Shown here: piece after piece, positions 27,495-36,206 of the stretch
How the letters are laid out: each line of letters begins with the position of its first letter
Position numbering within the stretch: position 1 is the first letter of the stretch
From: Comamonadaceae bacterium
Lineage (GTDB): Bacteria; Pseudomonadota; Gammaproteobacteria; Burkholderiales; Burkholderiaceae_C
Direction: 5' to 3'
Length of the DNA: 64,000 nt
Assembly: GCA_947450645.1 (NCBI GenBank)
Contig: CANFWH010000002.1
Location: forward strand, 62,001-126,000
Notes under the pieces: model-generated
Told to the model about the DNA's origin: nothing
What the model saw: only the letters and a program-made list of their open reading frames with translations
Database searches by the model: none
Program-made: the position numbers and the translations under genes

Positions 27495-28292
27495 ATGCTA
27501 AACATCACCTTGGTCGGCTACGGCGCAATCGCCAAAGCCATCATCACCAGGCTGGCAAATCACGCCAAGCTTCGAATTACGCACGTCGTCGTTCGGGCGG
27601 GTAAAGTGACTAGCACGCAAGTCGAATTACAAAATCTATCGAACGGCTGTATCGCTGTAAGCCACGTCCCACAAGGCGCGGCGCTGGTACTCGAGTGCGC
27701 GGGGCACTCTGCCCTGCGCGAACACGTGATGCCTGCGCTAGCCCTGGGCGTGCCCTGCGGCATCGTGTCTATTGGTGCATTGTCCGAAACGGGTCTCGTG
27801 GAAGCCTTATCCCATGCGGCTTCCCAAGGAGGTACGCAGGTTCATTTGCTCAGCGGTGCGATTGGTGCAATTGATGCGCTGGCCTCTGCAAAGCTTGCTG
27901 GACTTACATCTGTGACTTACACGGGACGCAAACCGCCGCACGGTTGGAAAGGCTCTCCTGCTGAAGTTGTTTGTGATTTAAGCACCATCACACAACCCAC
28001 GATCCTCTTGCAAGCCACAGCCCGTGAGGCTTCGCGCCAGTATCCAAAAAACGCCAATGTCGCCGCGACGGTTTCGCTGGCAGGACTTGGGCTCGATCAC
28101 ACGCAGGTGACTTTGATTGCCGACCCTACGGTTAGCGAGAACATTCACGAAGTAGAAGCACACGGTGCATTTGGTAGTTTCAAGCTGGAAATGCGCGGTA
28201 AACCGCTTGCCGAAAATCCCAAAACGTCCATGCTGACGGTACTGTCTGCGCTTCGGTTTTTGGAAAATCAAGTGAATGCAATCACGATATAA
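27495..28292 (+). CDS. aspartate dehydrogenase-like NAD(P)-dependent oxidoreductase
   Basis: A 265-residue protein of the aspartate dehydrogenase (NadX-like) family. The N-terminal Rossmann motif is VGYGAIAKAI. The middle contains LLSGAIGAIDALASAKLAGLTSVTYTGRKPPHGW, and the C-terminal catalytic domain has the family close GAFGSFKLEMRGKPLAENPKTSMLTVLSALR. In this cluster a role in an imine/amine step of catabolism is as likely as NAD synthesis. It abuts the hydrolase gene with no gap. Confidence 0.85.
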   Translation: MLNITLVGYGAIAKAIITRLANHAKLRITHVVVRAGKVTSTQVELQNLSNGCIAVSHVPQGAALVLECAGHSALREHVMPALALGVPCGIVSIGALSETGLVEALSHAASQGGTQVHLLSGAIGAIDALASAKLAGLTSVTYTGRKPPHGWKGSPAEVVCDLSTITQPTILLQATAREASRQYPKNANVAATVSLAGLGLDHTQVTLIADPTVSENIHEVEAHGAFGSFKLEMRGKPLAENPKTSMLTVLSALRFLENQVNAITI

Positions 28293-28302
28293 CGATCACG
28301 AT

Positions 28303-29805
28303 ATGAACCAACCCGAACATCTGCAAACCTTAATAGCAGGGCAATGGCGCGACGCATCAGGCTTGCTCTACTCGACCGAATATCCATTCGATAGCTCGGT
28401 CGTTGCAACATTGCACGCGGCGACGGTAGATGATGTTGATGTTGCGGTTCGCGCCGCTGAAGCAGCACGCTTGCAGAGCGCATGGGCGGGGCTGTTGCCA
28501 CATCAGCGCGCCGCCTTCCTGCACAAAATTGCCGCTGGCATTCGCGCTCGTGCAGAAGAACTCGCGCAGTTGCAAATGCTAGATAACGGCAAACCGATTC
28601 TTGAGTGTCGAGGCTTGGTGGCCAGCGCTGCGGGCACGTTCCAATACTTCGCCGCTGTGTGCGAGACGTTTGAAGATGCCGTCACACCGCCGCGCGGCGA
28701 GTTCATGTCCATCAGCATGCATGAGCCGCTGGGCGTGGTGGGTGCGATTACGCCGTGGAATTCGCCAATTGCTTCAGAGGCGCAAAAGCTCGCGCCAGCA
28801 CTAGCGGCGGGCTGCGCTGTCGTCATCAAACCCGCTGAAATCACGCCGCGTATGGCGATTGAATTGGCACGAATCATCGACGCTGCAGGCGTTGGCATGG
28901 GTGCTGGCGGCGCAGATATTCCAAAGGCTTTAGTCAGCGTGCTGCCTGGCAAGGGCAGCGTGGTCGGCGATGCGCTCGTGCGGCATCTGCTCGTCAAACG
29001 AATTGCGTTTACGGGTGGGACAACCGTTGGCAAAGGCATTGCCAAATTGGCAGCAGAAAAGCTGATGCCCGTGTCGTTAGAGCTAGGCGGCAAATCGCCC
29101 ACGATTGTGTGCGCCGATGCGGACTTAGATCACGCCGTTGCTGGCGTGCTCTACGGCATTTTTAGCTCTTCGGGTGAGAGCTGCATTGCAGGCTCGCGCT
29201 GCTTTGTTCATGCCAGCGTTTATGACGCATTCAAAGTGCGATTGGTGGCAGGCGCACAAGCGCTCAGGGTTGGAGACCCCAGCAGTGAGTCCACACAAAT
29301 GGGGCCGCTGATTAGCAGCTCGCACCGTGCTGGGATTGAGCGTTATGTCGCCATGGGATTAGCGGAGAGCGGCAAGCTGCTCTGCGGCGGGGCACGTCCA
29401 GAAAGGCTTGCGGAGCAAGGTTATTTTTATGAACCGACTATTTTTGAAGGTCTCGCCAACACCGCACAGATGTGCCGAGAAGAAATTTTTGGCCCCGTGT
29501 TAGCACTGATTCCCTACTCGGATGATGCCGATTTAGTCCAGCAGTGCAACGACAACGAATACGGACTTGCGAGCGGTATTTGGACGAAGGATTATCAGCA
29601 CGCGCTCAAGCTGGGTAAGGCTTTGCAAACGGGCACGGTGTGGATCAACACCTATAAAGTGTTCAGCATTGCGACGGCATTTGGTGGCGTTAAAAACAGT
29701 GGTATGGGGCGCGAAAAAGGCTATGCGTCCATCATGGAATACATGACGCAAAAAAGTTTTTATTGGGGCTTGAGTGAACGGCCAAACCCATGGAGCACAA
29801 CATGA
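28303..29805 (+). CDS. NAD(P)-dependent aldehyde dehydrogenase
   Basis: Aldehyde dehydrogenase superfamily, about 500 residues from MNQPEHLQTLIAGQWRDASG. Motifs are PWNSPI, the glutamate motif ELGGKSP, the catalytic Cys in SSGESCIAGSR and the C-terminal GVKNSGMGREKGYASIMEYMTQKS. The frame is open from 28276, but the ATG at 28303 fits the family start. Its stop overlaps the next start (ATGA). It probably oxidises the aldehyde released by the ThDP decarboxylase or hydrolase to an acid; the substrate is unknown. Confidence 0.92.
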   Translation: MNQPEHLQTLIAGQWRDASGLLYSTEYPFDSSVVATLHAATVDDVDVAVRAAEAARLQSAWAGLLPHQRAAFLHKIAAGIRARAEELAQLQMLDNGKPILECRGLVASAAGTFQYFAAVCETFEDAVTPPRGEFMSISMHEPLGVVGAITPWNSPIASEAQKLAPALAAGCAVVIKPAEITPRMAIELARIIDAAGVGMGAGGADIPKALVSVLPGKGSVVGDALVRHLLVKRIAFTGGTTVGKGIAKLAAEKLMPVSLELGGKSPTIVCADADLDHAVAGVLYGIFSSSGESCIAGSRCFVHASVYDAFKVRLVAGAQALRVGDPSSESTQMGPLISSSHRAGIERYVAMGLAESGKLLCGGARPERLAEQGYFYEPTIFEGLANTAQMCREEIFGPVLALIPYSDDADLVQQCNDNEYGLASGIWTKDYQHALKLGKALQTGTVWINTYKVFSIATAFGGVKNSGMGREKGYASIMEYMTQKSFYWGLSERPNPWSTT

Positions 29806-30725
29806 TTGAAGGTATCGACAGCATTACGTATTCCACCGACGGAACGGCTGAGAACTGGGCTTTGTCCAAAAAATTCTTTTTGGATTGGGGCTTAACGCTC
29901 ATCCAAGAATCTAATAACGAAGTCGTATTTGAAACTTTGAACGGTTCGCATGTGCGCGTGCTTGCGCCCGATCATCCATCACTAGCGGGCACTGCCCCGA
30001 TGGAAGCGGGAGCCACGTTGCGCGAAGTGGTGTGGGGCGTGACTAATGCCAATTTGCTCGCAACCTTACCTGCGCAAAACCTTGATCCGCATGGCCTGCG
30101 CGTGAGATTCCAACTCAGTCAAAAACGCGCCCTTAACTTTCAAGGCTCGCCCAGCAACGCGTGGGGTGATGTGCAGCGTGTGGATGCGCCATCACCTGTG
30201 TATGAACGCGCCGTGCCAATTGAAATTGGGCACGTGGTTTTGTTTACCAATTGTCTGCCTGATGCGGTGGCGTTTTACGAGCAACTTGGCTTTACAGTGA
30301 GCGACCAATATCCGAATCGCGGCGTCTTTTTACGCTGCTCCAAAACGGGTGGACATCACGATTTATTTTTGCTGCAAGTGCCAAACAAACCTAAAGGCAT
30401 CAACCACGTGGCGTTTACCGTGCGCGATATTCACGAAGTATTTGGTGGCGGTCTTGCCATGAGCCGCGCGGGTTGGAAGACGCAGCTCGGCCCAGGTCGT
30501 CACCCGATTTCGTCGGCATATTTTTGGTACTTTGAATGCCCCGTGGGCGGCCTCATTGAATACAACGCGGACGAAGATCATCTCACTGAAGCTTGGCAAG
30601 CACGCGAATTTGAACCCAGCCCGACGCGCTTTGCGGAATGGGCGATTGATGGCGGCTTGGATGGCTACACGCGCCGCCAACCAAATGCAGAAGCGGGCGG
30701 CAAATTCTTAACGGAAAAAAGATAA
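29802..30725 (+). CDS. two-domain VOC protein, type-I extradiol dioxygenase-like
   Basis: A 307-residue protein of two vicinal-oxygen-chelate modules (about 1-130 and 138-300). The second module has the iron triad of type-I extradiol dioxygenases: His144 (GHVVLFTN), His202 (NHVAFTVRD) and Glu253 (GLIEYNAD). This supports ring cleavage of a catechol-like or hydroxylated heterocyclic intermediate. The ATG at 29802 has GGAG seven bases upstream and overlaps the dehydrogenase stop, so they are coupled. Confidence 0.85.
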   Translation: MIEGIDSITYSTDGTAENWALSKKFFLDWGLTLIQESNNEVVFETLNGSHVRVLAPDHPSLAGTAPMEAGATLREVVWGVTNANLLATLPAQNLDPHGLRVRFQLSQKRALNFQGSPSNAWGDVQRVDAPSPVYERAVPIEIGHVVLFTNCLPDAVAFYEQLGFTVSDQYPNRGVFLRCSKTGGHHDLFLLQVPNKPKGINHVAFTVRDIHEVFGGGLAMSRAGWKTQLGPGRHPISSAYFWYFECPVGGLIEYNADEDHLTEAWQAREFEPSPTRFAEWAIDGGLDGYTRRQPNAEAGGKFLTEKR

Positions 30726-30732
30726 AAGCGAC

Positions 30733-31716
30733 ATGATGAAATACAAATCAGCACTCGTGCAAGCCTTATGTGTATTGGCTTGCGGGCTAGTTTCGTTGCC
30801 TGGCCAGGCACAAAATGCAGCATCCGATAGCGGCTATCGCATTGTCTCGCCCTTCCCTGCGGGCGGCCCCGTGGACGGCCTCGCTCGTATTTTGGCGACA
30901 GGTTTATCCGAGAAATATAAGCAAGCCGCCATCGTAGAAAACTTGGTGGGCGCTGCTGGCAACATTGGCATGGACAAAGTGAAACGCGCCGCACCTGATG
31001 GTCGCACGCTGCTGGTCATTCCTGCGGGCAACCTCACCATCAATCCAACTTTGATGGCGAATTTTCCATTCAATATCGCGGAAGATTTTGTGCCCATCGC
31101 CATGCTCGCCAAAGCGCCGAATGTGCTGGTGGCTGGCGCACAAGTTCCAATCAGCAATGCGCGTGAGCTGATTGCGCTTGCCAAGGCCAAGCCTGGCACA
31201 CTGTCGTTTGCGTCGCCTGGTGTGGGCAGCGGACTCCACTTGGCGGGCGAGCTCTTCAATGCACAAGCGGGCACGGACTTGCTGCACATCCCGTACAAAG
31301 GCACGCCGCCTGCTATCAACGATTTGCTCGGCGGCGCTGTGCCACTCATGTTTAGCAATTTGCCGACCGTCTTGCCACACATCCAAAGCGGAAAACTCAA
31401 AGCGATTGGCATCACTGACAACGTGCGCTCGGACATTGCGCCTAACATCCCAACGCTTGCTGAGCAAGGCGTAAGCGGTGTGGTCGTCACCTCATGGTAC
31501 GCCCTTCTCGCGCCGCGCGGAACGCCGCCAGCCGTGGCTTCCCAGCTAGCTAAGGATGTGAAAGAGATTTTGAATCGTCCCGCGATTCGCGAGCAACTAA
31601 AGGCACAAGCGCTCACGGTCTGGACGATGCAGCCCGATGAATTGCGTGCCCATATTGCAGCAGAGACGGCAAGCTGGGCACGCATTATCAAAGCCAAAAA
31701 TATCAAAGCAGAATGA
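30733..31716 (+). CDS. Bug/TctC-family periplasmic binding protein
   Basis: Tripartite tricarboxylate transporter receptor of the Bug family, 327 residues. It has a signal peptide (ALVQALCVLACGLVSLPGQAQ) and the signatures YRIVSPFPAGGPVDGLARILA, NLVGAAGNIGMDKVKRAAPDGRTLL and LLHIPYKGTPPAINDLLGGAVPLMF. No TctA/TctB membrane partners lie in the window, which is usual for Bug proteins. It may sense or deliver the pathway substrate alongside the ABC importer at the head of the cluster. Confidence 0.9.
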   Translation: MMKYKSALVQALCVLACGLVSLPGQAQNAASDSGYRIVSPFPAGGPVDGLARILATGLSEKYKQAAIVENLVGAAGNIGMDKVKRAAPDGRTLLVIPAGNLTINPTLMANFPFNIAEDFVPIAMLAKAPNVLVAGAQVPISNARELIALAKAKPGTLSFASPGVGSGLHLAGELFNAQAGTDLLHIPYKGTPPAINDLLGGAVPLMFSNLPTVLPHIQSGKLKAIGITDNVRSDIAPNIPTLAEQGVSGVVVTSWYALLAPRGTPPAVASQLAKDVKEILNRPAIREQLKAQALTVWTMQPDELRAHIAAETASWARIIKAKNIKAE

Positions 31717-31735
31717 ATCAAAACGGAGTCATGTC

Positions 31736-33019
31736 ATGAATAGATTTTTAAACCCACACCAAGCACGCCGTCGTGCGCCAACGTCCTTTGAAGACTTGCT
31801 GGGCGATGCCATCGAGCGCGGCTTTGCCGCAGGGCATTGGGAGCTGAATGCGCTAGTCGATTATTTAAACGTCTCTGGCTCGCAGGCCATATCAGGCAAG
31901 CCTTGGACGAGCGAGTCTTTTGCGGGCTATATGGAGCAAGGGCTGCGGGACGATGCCCATAAAAATATCGCCACGCCCTATCTTGCTCCCGCCTTGCCGC
32001 CTGCACCGCCCAAGCACCTCGATCCAAAATCCGTAGAAGCGGTTTTGCAGCAAGGACTCGCAAATCTTTGGTATCCAATTTGCCCATCTGATTTCATCAC
32101 CGATAAGCCGCAGGCCTTACGCCGCTTGGGTTTGCGACTAGCCGTTTGGCGCGATGGTCAAGGAAACGTTCATGCGCTAGAAGACCATTGCCCGCACCGA
32201 GGTGCGCCGCTGTCGCAGGGAGTAAACCTCGGCGACCGCTTGGCGTGCCCCTATCATGGTGTGGAAGTGCGCTGCGATGGCATGGTGACCAAGGTACCAG
32301 CCAGCCCAGGTTGTCCGCTAGAAAACAAACGCGCAACCCAATCTTTTCATATTCAAGAAGTCGCTGGTGCAGTGTGGCTATACAACAGTGCCGACCACTT
32401 GGAAGCCCCACCACCATTGGTCTTGCCGCCAGAGCTGACGGACGACGACACCTTTGGCCGATTCATGTGCTATGCCGAGTGGAAGGGTGACTATCGCTAC
32501 GTGATCGATAACGTACTCGACCCCATGCACGGTACGTTTTTGCACAAACAGTCACACTCGATGAGCGAGGGCGACGTGCACGCCAAGTTTGACATTAGGG
32601 AGACCGAGCACGGCTTTGTGTTTGAAAAAGCAGGTCAACGCGACGTGAACTTCGACTGGACCGAATGGGCGGACACGGGCACGCATTGGATGCGGTTAGA
32701 GATTCCATATCCCAAGACAGGCGGCCCTGGCGGCAGCTTCATCATCATTGGTAGCTATACGCCGATTACGCCGACGTTATCCGCCGTCTTCTTTTGGCGC
32801 GTGCGCCGCGTGCAAGGCTGGCAGCGCCATGTGTGGCAGTTCCTGTATCGCAACAGGCTAGAAGCGCGACACTGGACGGTGCTAGAGCAAGACCGCGTGA
32901 TGATGGAAGCAATGGAGCCTGACGCCAACCAGCGTGAGCAACTCTACGCGCACGATGCAGGCGTGGTGCGCATTAGGCGTATCATGCAAAACGCGGCGAA
33001 AAAACAAATAGCCGCATAA
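31736..33019 (+). CDS. Rieske ring-hydroxylating oxygenase with N-terminal recombinase-like HTH module
   Basis: A 427-residue protein with two parts. Residues 1-75 (PTSFEDLLGDAIERGFAAGH, then LNALVDYLNVSG and SGKPWTSESFAGYMEQG) resemble the recombinase-type helix-turn-helix found elsewhere as a small separate protein; a Pro-Ala linker follows. Residues from about 105 are a phthalate/vanillate-type oxygenase. The Rieske cluster ligands are C152-P-H154 and C171-P-Y-H174, and the mononuclear iron motif is DNVLDPMHGTFLH. The ATG at 31736 follows a GGAG. It probably hydroxylates or O-demethylates the aromatic substrate; the small ferredoxin at 19.8 kb is a possible donor. Confidence 0.88.
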   Translation: MNRFLNPHQARRRAPTSFEDLLGDAIERGFAAGHWELNALVDYLNVSGSQAISGKPWTSESFAGYMEQGLRDDAHKNIATPYLAPALPPAPPKHLDPKSVEAVLQQGLANLWYPICPSDFITDKPQALRRLGLRLAVWRDGQGNVHALEDHCPHRGAPLSQGVNLGDRLACPYHGVEVRCDGMVTKVPASPGCPLENKRATQSFHIQEVAGAVWLYNSADHLEAPPPLVLPPELTDDDTFGRFMCYAEWKGDYRYVIDNVLDPMHGTFLHKQSHSMSEGDVHAKFDIRETEHGFVFEKAGQRDVNFDWTEWADTGTHWMRLEIPYPKTGGPGGSFIIIGSYTPITPTLSAVFFWRVRRVQGWQRHVWQFLYRNRLEARHWTVLEQDRVMMEAMEPDANQREQLYAHDAGVVRIRRIMQNAAKKQIAA

Positions 33020-33054
33020 GTCTGTTCAATAAACTTTTTTAAAGGGGACGCGTC

Positions 33055-33252
33055 ATGACTAAAAACGTAGGCGGAATGGATCGTTGGTTACGCATTGTTG
33101 CTGGGCTAGTGCTATTGGGGCTAACATTTAATGGCAATATTGGCACTTGGGGCTGGGTTGTGGGAGCGATCGTGCTTGCCACGGGTGTATTCAGCATGTG
33201 CGGACTCTACAAGTTGATTGGTGTTAACACCTGCAAGGTTGCTAAAGCCTAA
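33055..33252 (+). CDS. DUF2892 small membrane protein
   Basis: A 65-residue protein starting MTKNVGGMDRWLRIVAGLVLLGLTF, with two membrane helices and a short cysteine-containing end (MCGLYKLIGVNTCKV). This is the YgaP-type DUF2892 transmembrane domain without a rhodanese. AAAGGGGA precedes the ATG. The function is unknown; members are often linked to sulfur metabolism. It overlaps the next minus-strand gene by 11 bp at their 3-prime ends. Confidence 0.82.
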   Translation: MTKNVGGMDRWLRIVAGLVLLGLTFNGNIGTWGWVVGAIVLATGVFSMCGLYKLIGVNTCKVAKA

Positions 33253-34069
33253 ATCCCTCTGTACCTTGGAGCAGCGCGTCTATCAAACGCGCTGTCTCTA
33301 TGGGTCTTTCCATAGGGAACAGGTGCGATCCCTCCACCCGCTGCAAAGTGTTACCGCTTCTTGCAGCCACTAGGTTTTCTGTGCCGCCCAGTCCCACTGC
33401 ATTTAGTTCGCGCGACTGGAGTCCCCCTACAAAATGAAACGGACAGTGCAGCGGATATTTGCGTAGCATGGGCATTACGTTATCGGGGAAGTAAGCGTAG
33501 AACTTCGCTTCGATTTCGCGTTTGAATTTGAGCGTGCGTTTGCCATCCTCTGTTACCACCGTGCCGCCCTCCGCGTAATCACGTAGCACGCGCTCATCCC
33601 AATGTTTAAAAGCACGCTTGTGTTTTAAATGCGCTATCACATGATCGACGCTATCCCATGTTGTGCGTCGGCGTAGCGCCACGGATGCAGGCGGACGCTT
33701 CATGGTTTTACCAAACAGCTTGGCAAGCTTTATCGCCCACCGCTTCCAGCCGTACATAACGAACGACTCGATCATGATCATCCCGCGTGCGAGCTCAGGG
33801 CTTTGCGATGCAAGCATCAGGCTTGCCGCACCGCCGAGTGAGTGACCAATCAAAATGGGCGTTTGCTGATGCTTCGCTTTGACACTAGACACAAACTCAC
33901 GCAACTCCTCCACCACATGCGGCCAGTTGTTGGTGACGGGATACTTGGGGTTGTGACCGAGCTGATCGATGACTTCGACCGTATGACCAAGCCGCCGTAG
34001 CTCTTCAAACATCACGCGATAAGTGGAAGCGCCAAAACTATTGGCATGAGAGAAAACGAGTAGAGACAT
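33242..34069 (-). CDS. alpha/beta-fold hydrolase
   Basis: A hydrolase of about 275 residues from MSLLVFSHANSFGASTYRVMFEELRRLGHTV; the frame is open to 34108. The nucleophile is in LIGHSLGGAASLM and the terminal His in VEGSHLFPMERP. The acid residue is less clear. The substrate is unknown. It is divergent from the acetoacetyl-CoA synthetase gene (28 bp between starts) and convergent with the DUF2892 gene, so it is not part of the upstream cluster operon. Confidence 0.82.
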   Translation of the reverse strand: MSLLVFSHANSFGASTYRVMFEELRRLGHTVEVIDQLGHNPKYPVTNNWPHVVEELREFVSSVKAKHQQTPILIGHSLGGAASLMLASQSPELARGMIMIESFVMYGWKRWAIKLAKLFGKTMKRPPASVALRRRTTWDSVDHVIAHLKHKRAFKHWDERVLRDYAEGGTVVTEDGKRTLKFKREIEAKFYAYFPDNVMPMLRKYPLHCPFHFVGGLQSRELNAVGLGGTENLVAARSGNTLQRVEGSHLFPMERPIETARLIDALLQGTEGFRL

Positions 34070-34097
34070 AGCCTCCATTTTCGCCATAATTCTGTAG

Positions 34098-36146
34098 ATG
34101 AAAATCACGCCCGCGCCCTACATCCCAAACATCCGTCTCTACACCGAGTGGCTTGCCATTGAACGCAAGCTGCACTTCGACTCTTACGACGCGCTCTGGC
34201 GTTGGTCTACTACGGACATTGCTGCGTTTTGGCAATCAATTTGGGATTACTTTGAAATCCAATCACCCACACCGCACAGCGCCGTGCTGATCGACAAGGG
34301 CATGCCTGATTGCACGTGGTTTCCAGGTGCACAGGTCAACTACGCCGCGCAGGTTTTTAGGCATGTGGACGCGGCACATGCCGCAGGCTTTTTAGCCATC
34401 GTTAGCGAAAACGAACAGGGCGTCATCCGTGAGATGACATGGCCTGAGCTACGCCGCCAAGTCGCCTCAATGGCACTGCATTTGAAAGCGCTTGGCGTAG
34501 AGCGCGGTGACCGCGTGGCGGCGTATATGCCCAATATCCCCGAGACCATGATCGCAGCGCTGGCGTGCTTTTCCATTGGCGCGGTGTGGAGCGTGTGCTC
34601 GCCCGACATGGGCACTGCTGCCGTGTTGGATCGCTTTGCACAAATCACGCCCAAAGTTTTGATCGGTGTGGACGGCGTGTACTACGGCGGAAAAGCCATG
34701 GACAGAAGCGCTGTGATGGAAGAGTTGCAAGCGGCGCTGCCTAGCGTGCAAAACGTGGTTCTGCTCGCAACGCCTTATTCCATAAGGCCTGTAGCAGTGC
34801 CAAATGGGAAAGTAGCGCCATTTGATTTTGAAACCTTGACTCAAAAGTCAATCGCCGAGACGGCCAGCTTCCAACCCGAATGGCTGCCCTATGACCATCC
34901 GCTTTGGATTGTGTACTCCAGCGGCACGACGGGGCTGCCCAAGCCCATCGTGCATGGACACGGCGGCATCGTGACGGTGATGATGGCGCACAAAGTGCTG
35001 GGCAACGACATAGGCGCGAGCTATGCCACCAATTCGTGGGGCGAGCGTTTCCATTGGTATAGCTCCACGGGCTGGGTGATGTGGAACGCGCAGATGGGTG
35101 GTTTGGCGAATGGCACGACGATTTGCATTTACGACGGCAACCCGAGCGGCTCGAAAGAGAACGTCGACTGGAGCGTTCTGTGGCGCTTTGCCGCGCGGCA
35201 CAAAGTCACGTTCTTTGGTGCAGGCGCGGCATTTTTTACCAATTGCATGAAAGCGGGATTGGATGTATCAGGCTGCGGCGATTTGAGCAAAGTTAGAGCG
35301 CTGGGATGCACGGGATCGCCGCTATCAGCGGAAGTGCAAGTATGGGGAAGCGAGCAACTCAATAACAAAGTTTGGTGGTGCAACATCTCGGGTGGCACCG
35401 ATTTTTGCGGCGCGTTTATAGGCGGCAACCGCGAGCTGCCAAGCGTCCCAGGGCAAATGCAAACACGGCTCTTGGGCTGTGCGGTAGAAGCTTGGAATGA
35501 TGCGGGTGAGCCTGTGATGGACGAAGTGGGCGAGCTGGTGTGCACGCAGCCGCTGCCGTCGATGCCACTTTATTTTTTGAACGATGCGGGCAACGCACGA
35601 TACATCTCTAGCTACTTCGATATGTATAGCAAAGCCATGCCAGATGGTTCACGCAGCCCTGTTTGGCGGCACGGTGATTGGCTCAAAATTGGCGCAGACG
35701 GTGGCTGCATCATCTACGGCAGAAGCGACGCCACTATCAACCGCTTTGGCCTGCGCATGGGCACGAGCGAAATTTATAGCGCCGTCGAAGCGCTGCCCGA
35801 AGTGCTAGACAGCATGGTGGTGGATTTGGAATATTTGGGGCGCGATAGCTACATGCCGCTGTTTGTGGTGCTGCGAGATGGCATTGCTCTGGATGCCCCG
35901 CTGCGTAAGGCTTTGGAGGGTGCTATCCGCGTGGCGCTCTCCCCGCGCTTTGTACCCAACGATATCTTCCAAGTACCCGAGATTCCGCGCACGCTCAGCG
36001 GTAAGAAACAAGAGCTACCGATTAAGAAGTTACTGCTCGGTCAGCCGATTGAGAAGGTGGTCAACAAAGACGCTATGGCGAATCCTGCTTGTTTGGATTG
36101 GTATGTGGCGTTTGCTAAGGAGCGAGCCAGCACAGTAGCAACATAG
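34098..36146 (+). CDS. acetoacetate-CoA ligase (acetoacetyl-CoA synthetase)-like
   Basis: AMP-forming acyl-CoA synthetase of 682 residues, the length typical of AACS rather than benzoate-CoA ligase. It starts with the acetyl/acetoacetyl-CoA synthetase N-terminal region (YTEWLAIERKLHFDSYDALWRWS). The P-loop is IVYSSGTTGLPKPIVHGHGG, and A5/A8-type motifs include HGDWLKIGADGGCIIYGRSDATINRFGLRMGTSEIY. The catalytic lysine is in PRTLSGKKQELPIKK. It lies 60 bp upstream of boxC in the same direction. It may feed acetoacetate or another acid into CoA metabolism; the link to the box pathway is inference from position. Confidence 0.87.
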   Translation: MKITPAPYIPNIRLYTEWLAIERKLHFDSYDALWRWSTTDIAAFWQSIWDYFEIQSPTPHSAVLIDKGMPDCTWFPGAQVNYAAQVFRHVDAAHAAGFLAIVSENEQGVIREMTWPELRRQVASMALHLKALGVERGDRVAAYMPNIPETMIAALACFSIGAVWSVCSPDMGTAAVLDRFAQITPKVLIGVDGVYYGGKAMDRSAVMEELQAALPSVQNVVLLATPYSIRPVAVPNGKVAPFDFETLTQKSIAETASFQPEWLPYDHPLWIVYSSGTTGLPKPIVHGHGGIVTVMMAHKVLGNDIGASYATNSWGERFHWYSSTGWVMWNAQMGGLANGTTICIYDGNPSGSKENVDWSVLWRFAARHKVTFFGAGAAFFTNCMKAGLDVSGCGDLSKVRALGCTGSPLSAEVQVWGSEQLNNKVWWCNISGGTDFCGAFIGGNRELPSVPGQMQTRLLGCAVEAWNDAGEPVMDEVGELVCTQPLPSMPLYFLNDAGNARYISSYFDMYSKAMPDGSRSPVWRHGDWLKIGADGGCIIYGRSDATINRFGLRMGTSEIYSAVEALPEVLDSMVVDLEYLGRDSYMPLFVVLRDGIALDAPLRKALEGAIRVALSPRFVPNDIFQVPEIPRTLSGKKQELPIKKLLLGQPIEKVVNKDAMANPACLDWYVAFAKERASTVAT

Positions 36147-36206
36147 TGCATTCGATTGAATTTCAGTGGAAACATAATTCATTCACTGAACTTCAAAAGG
36201 AATGAC

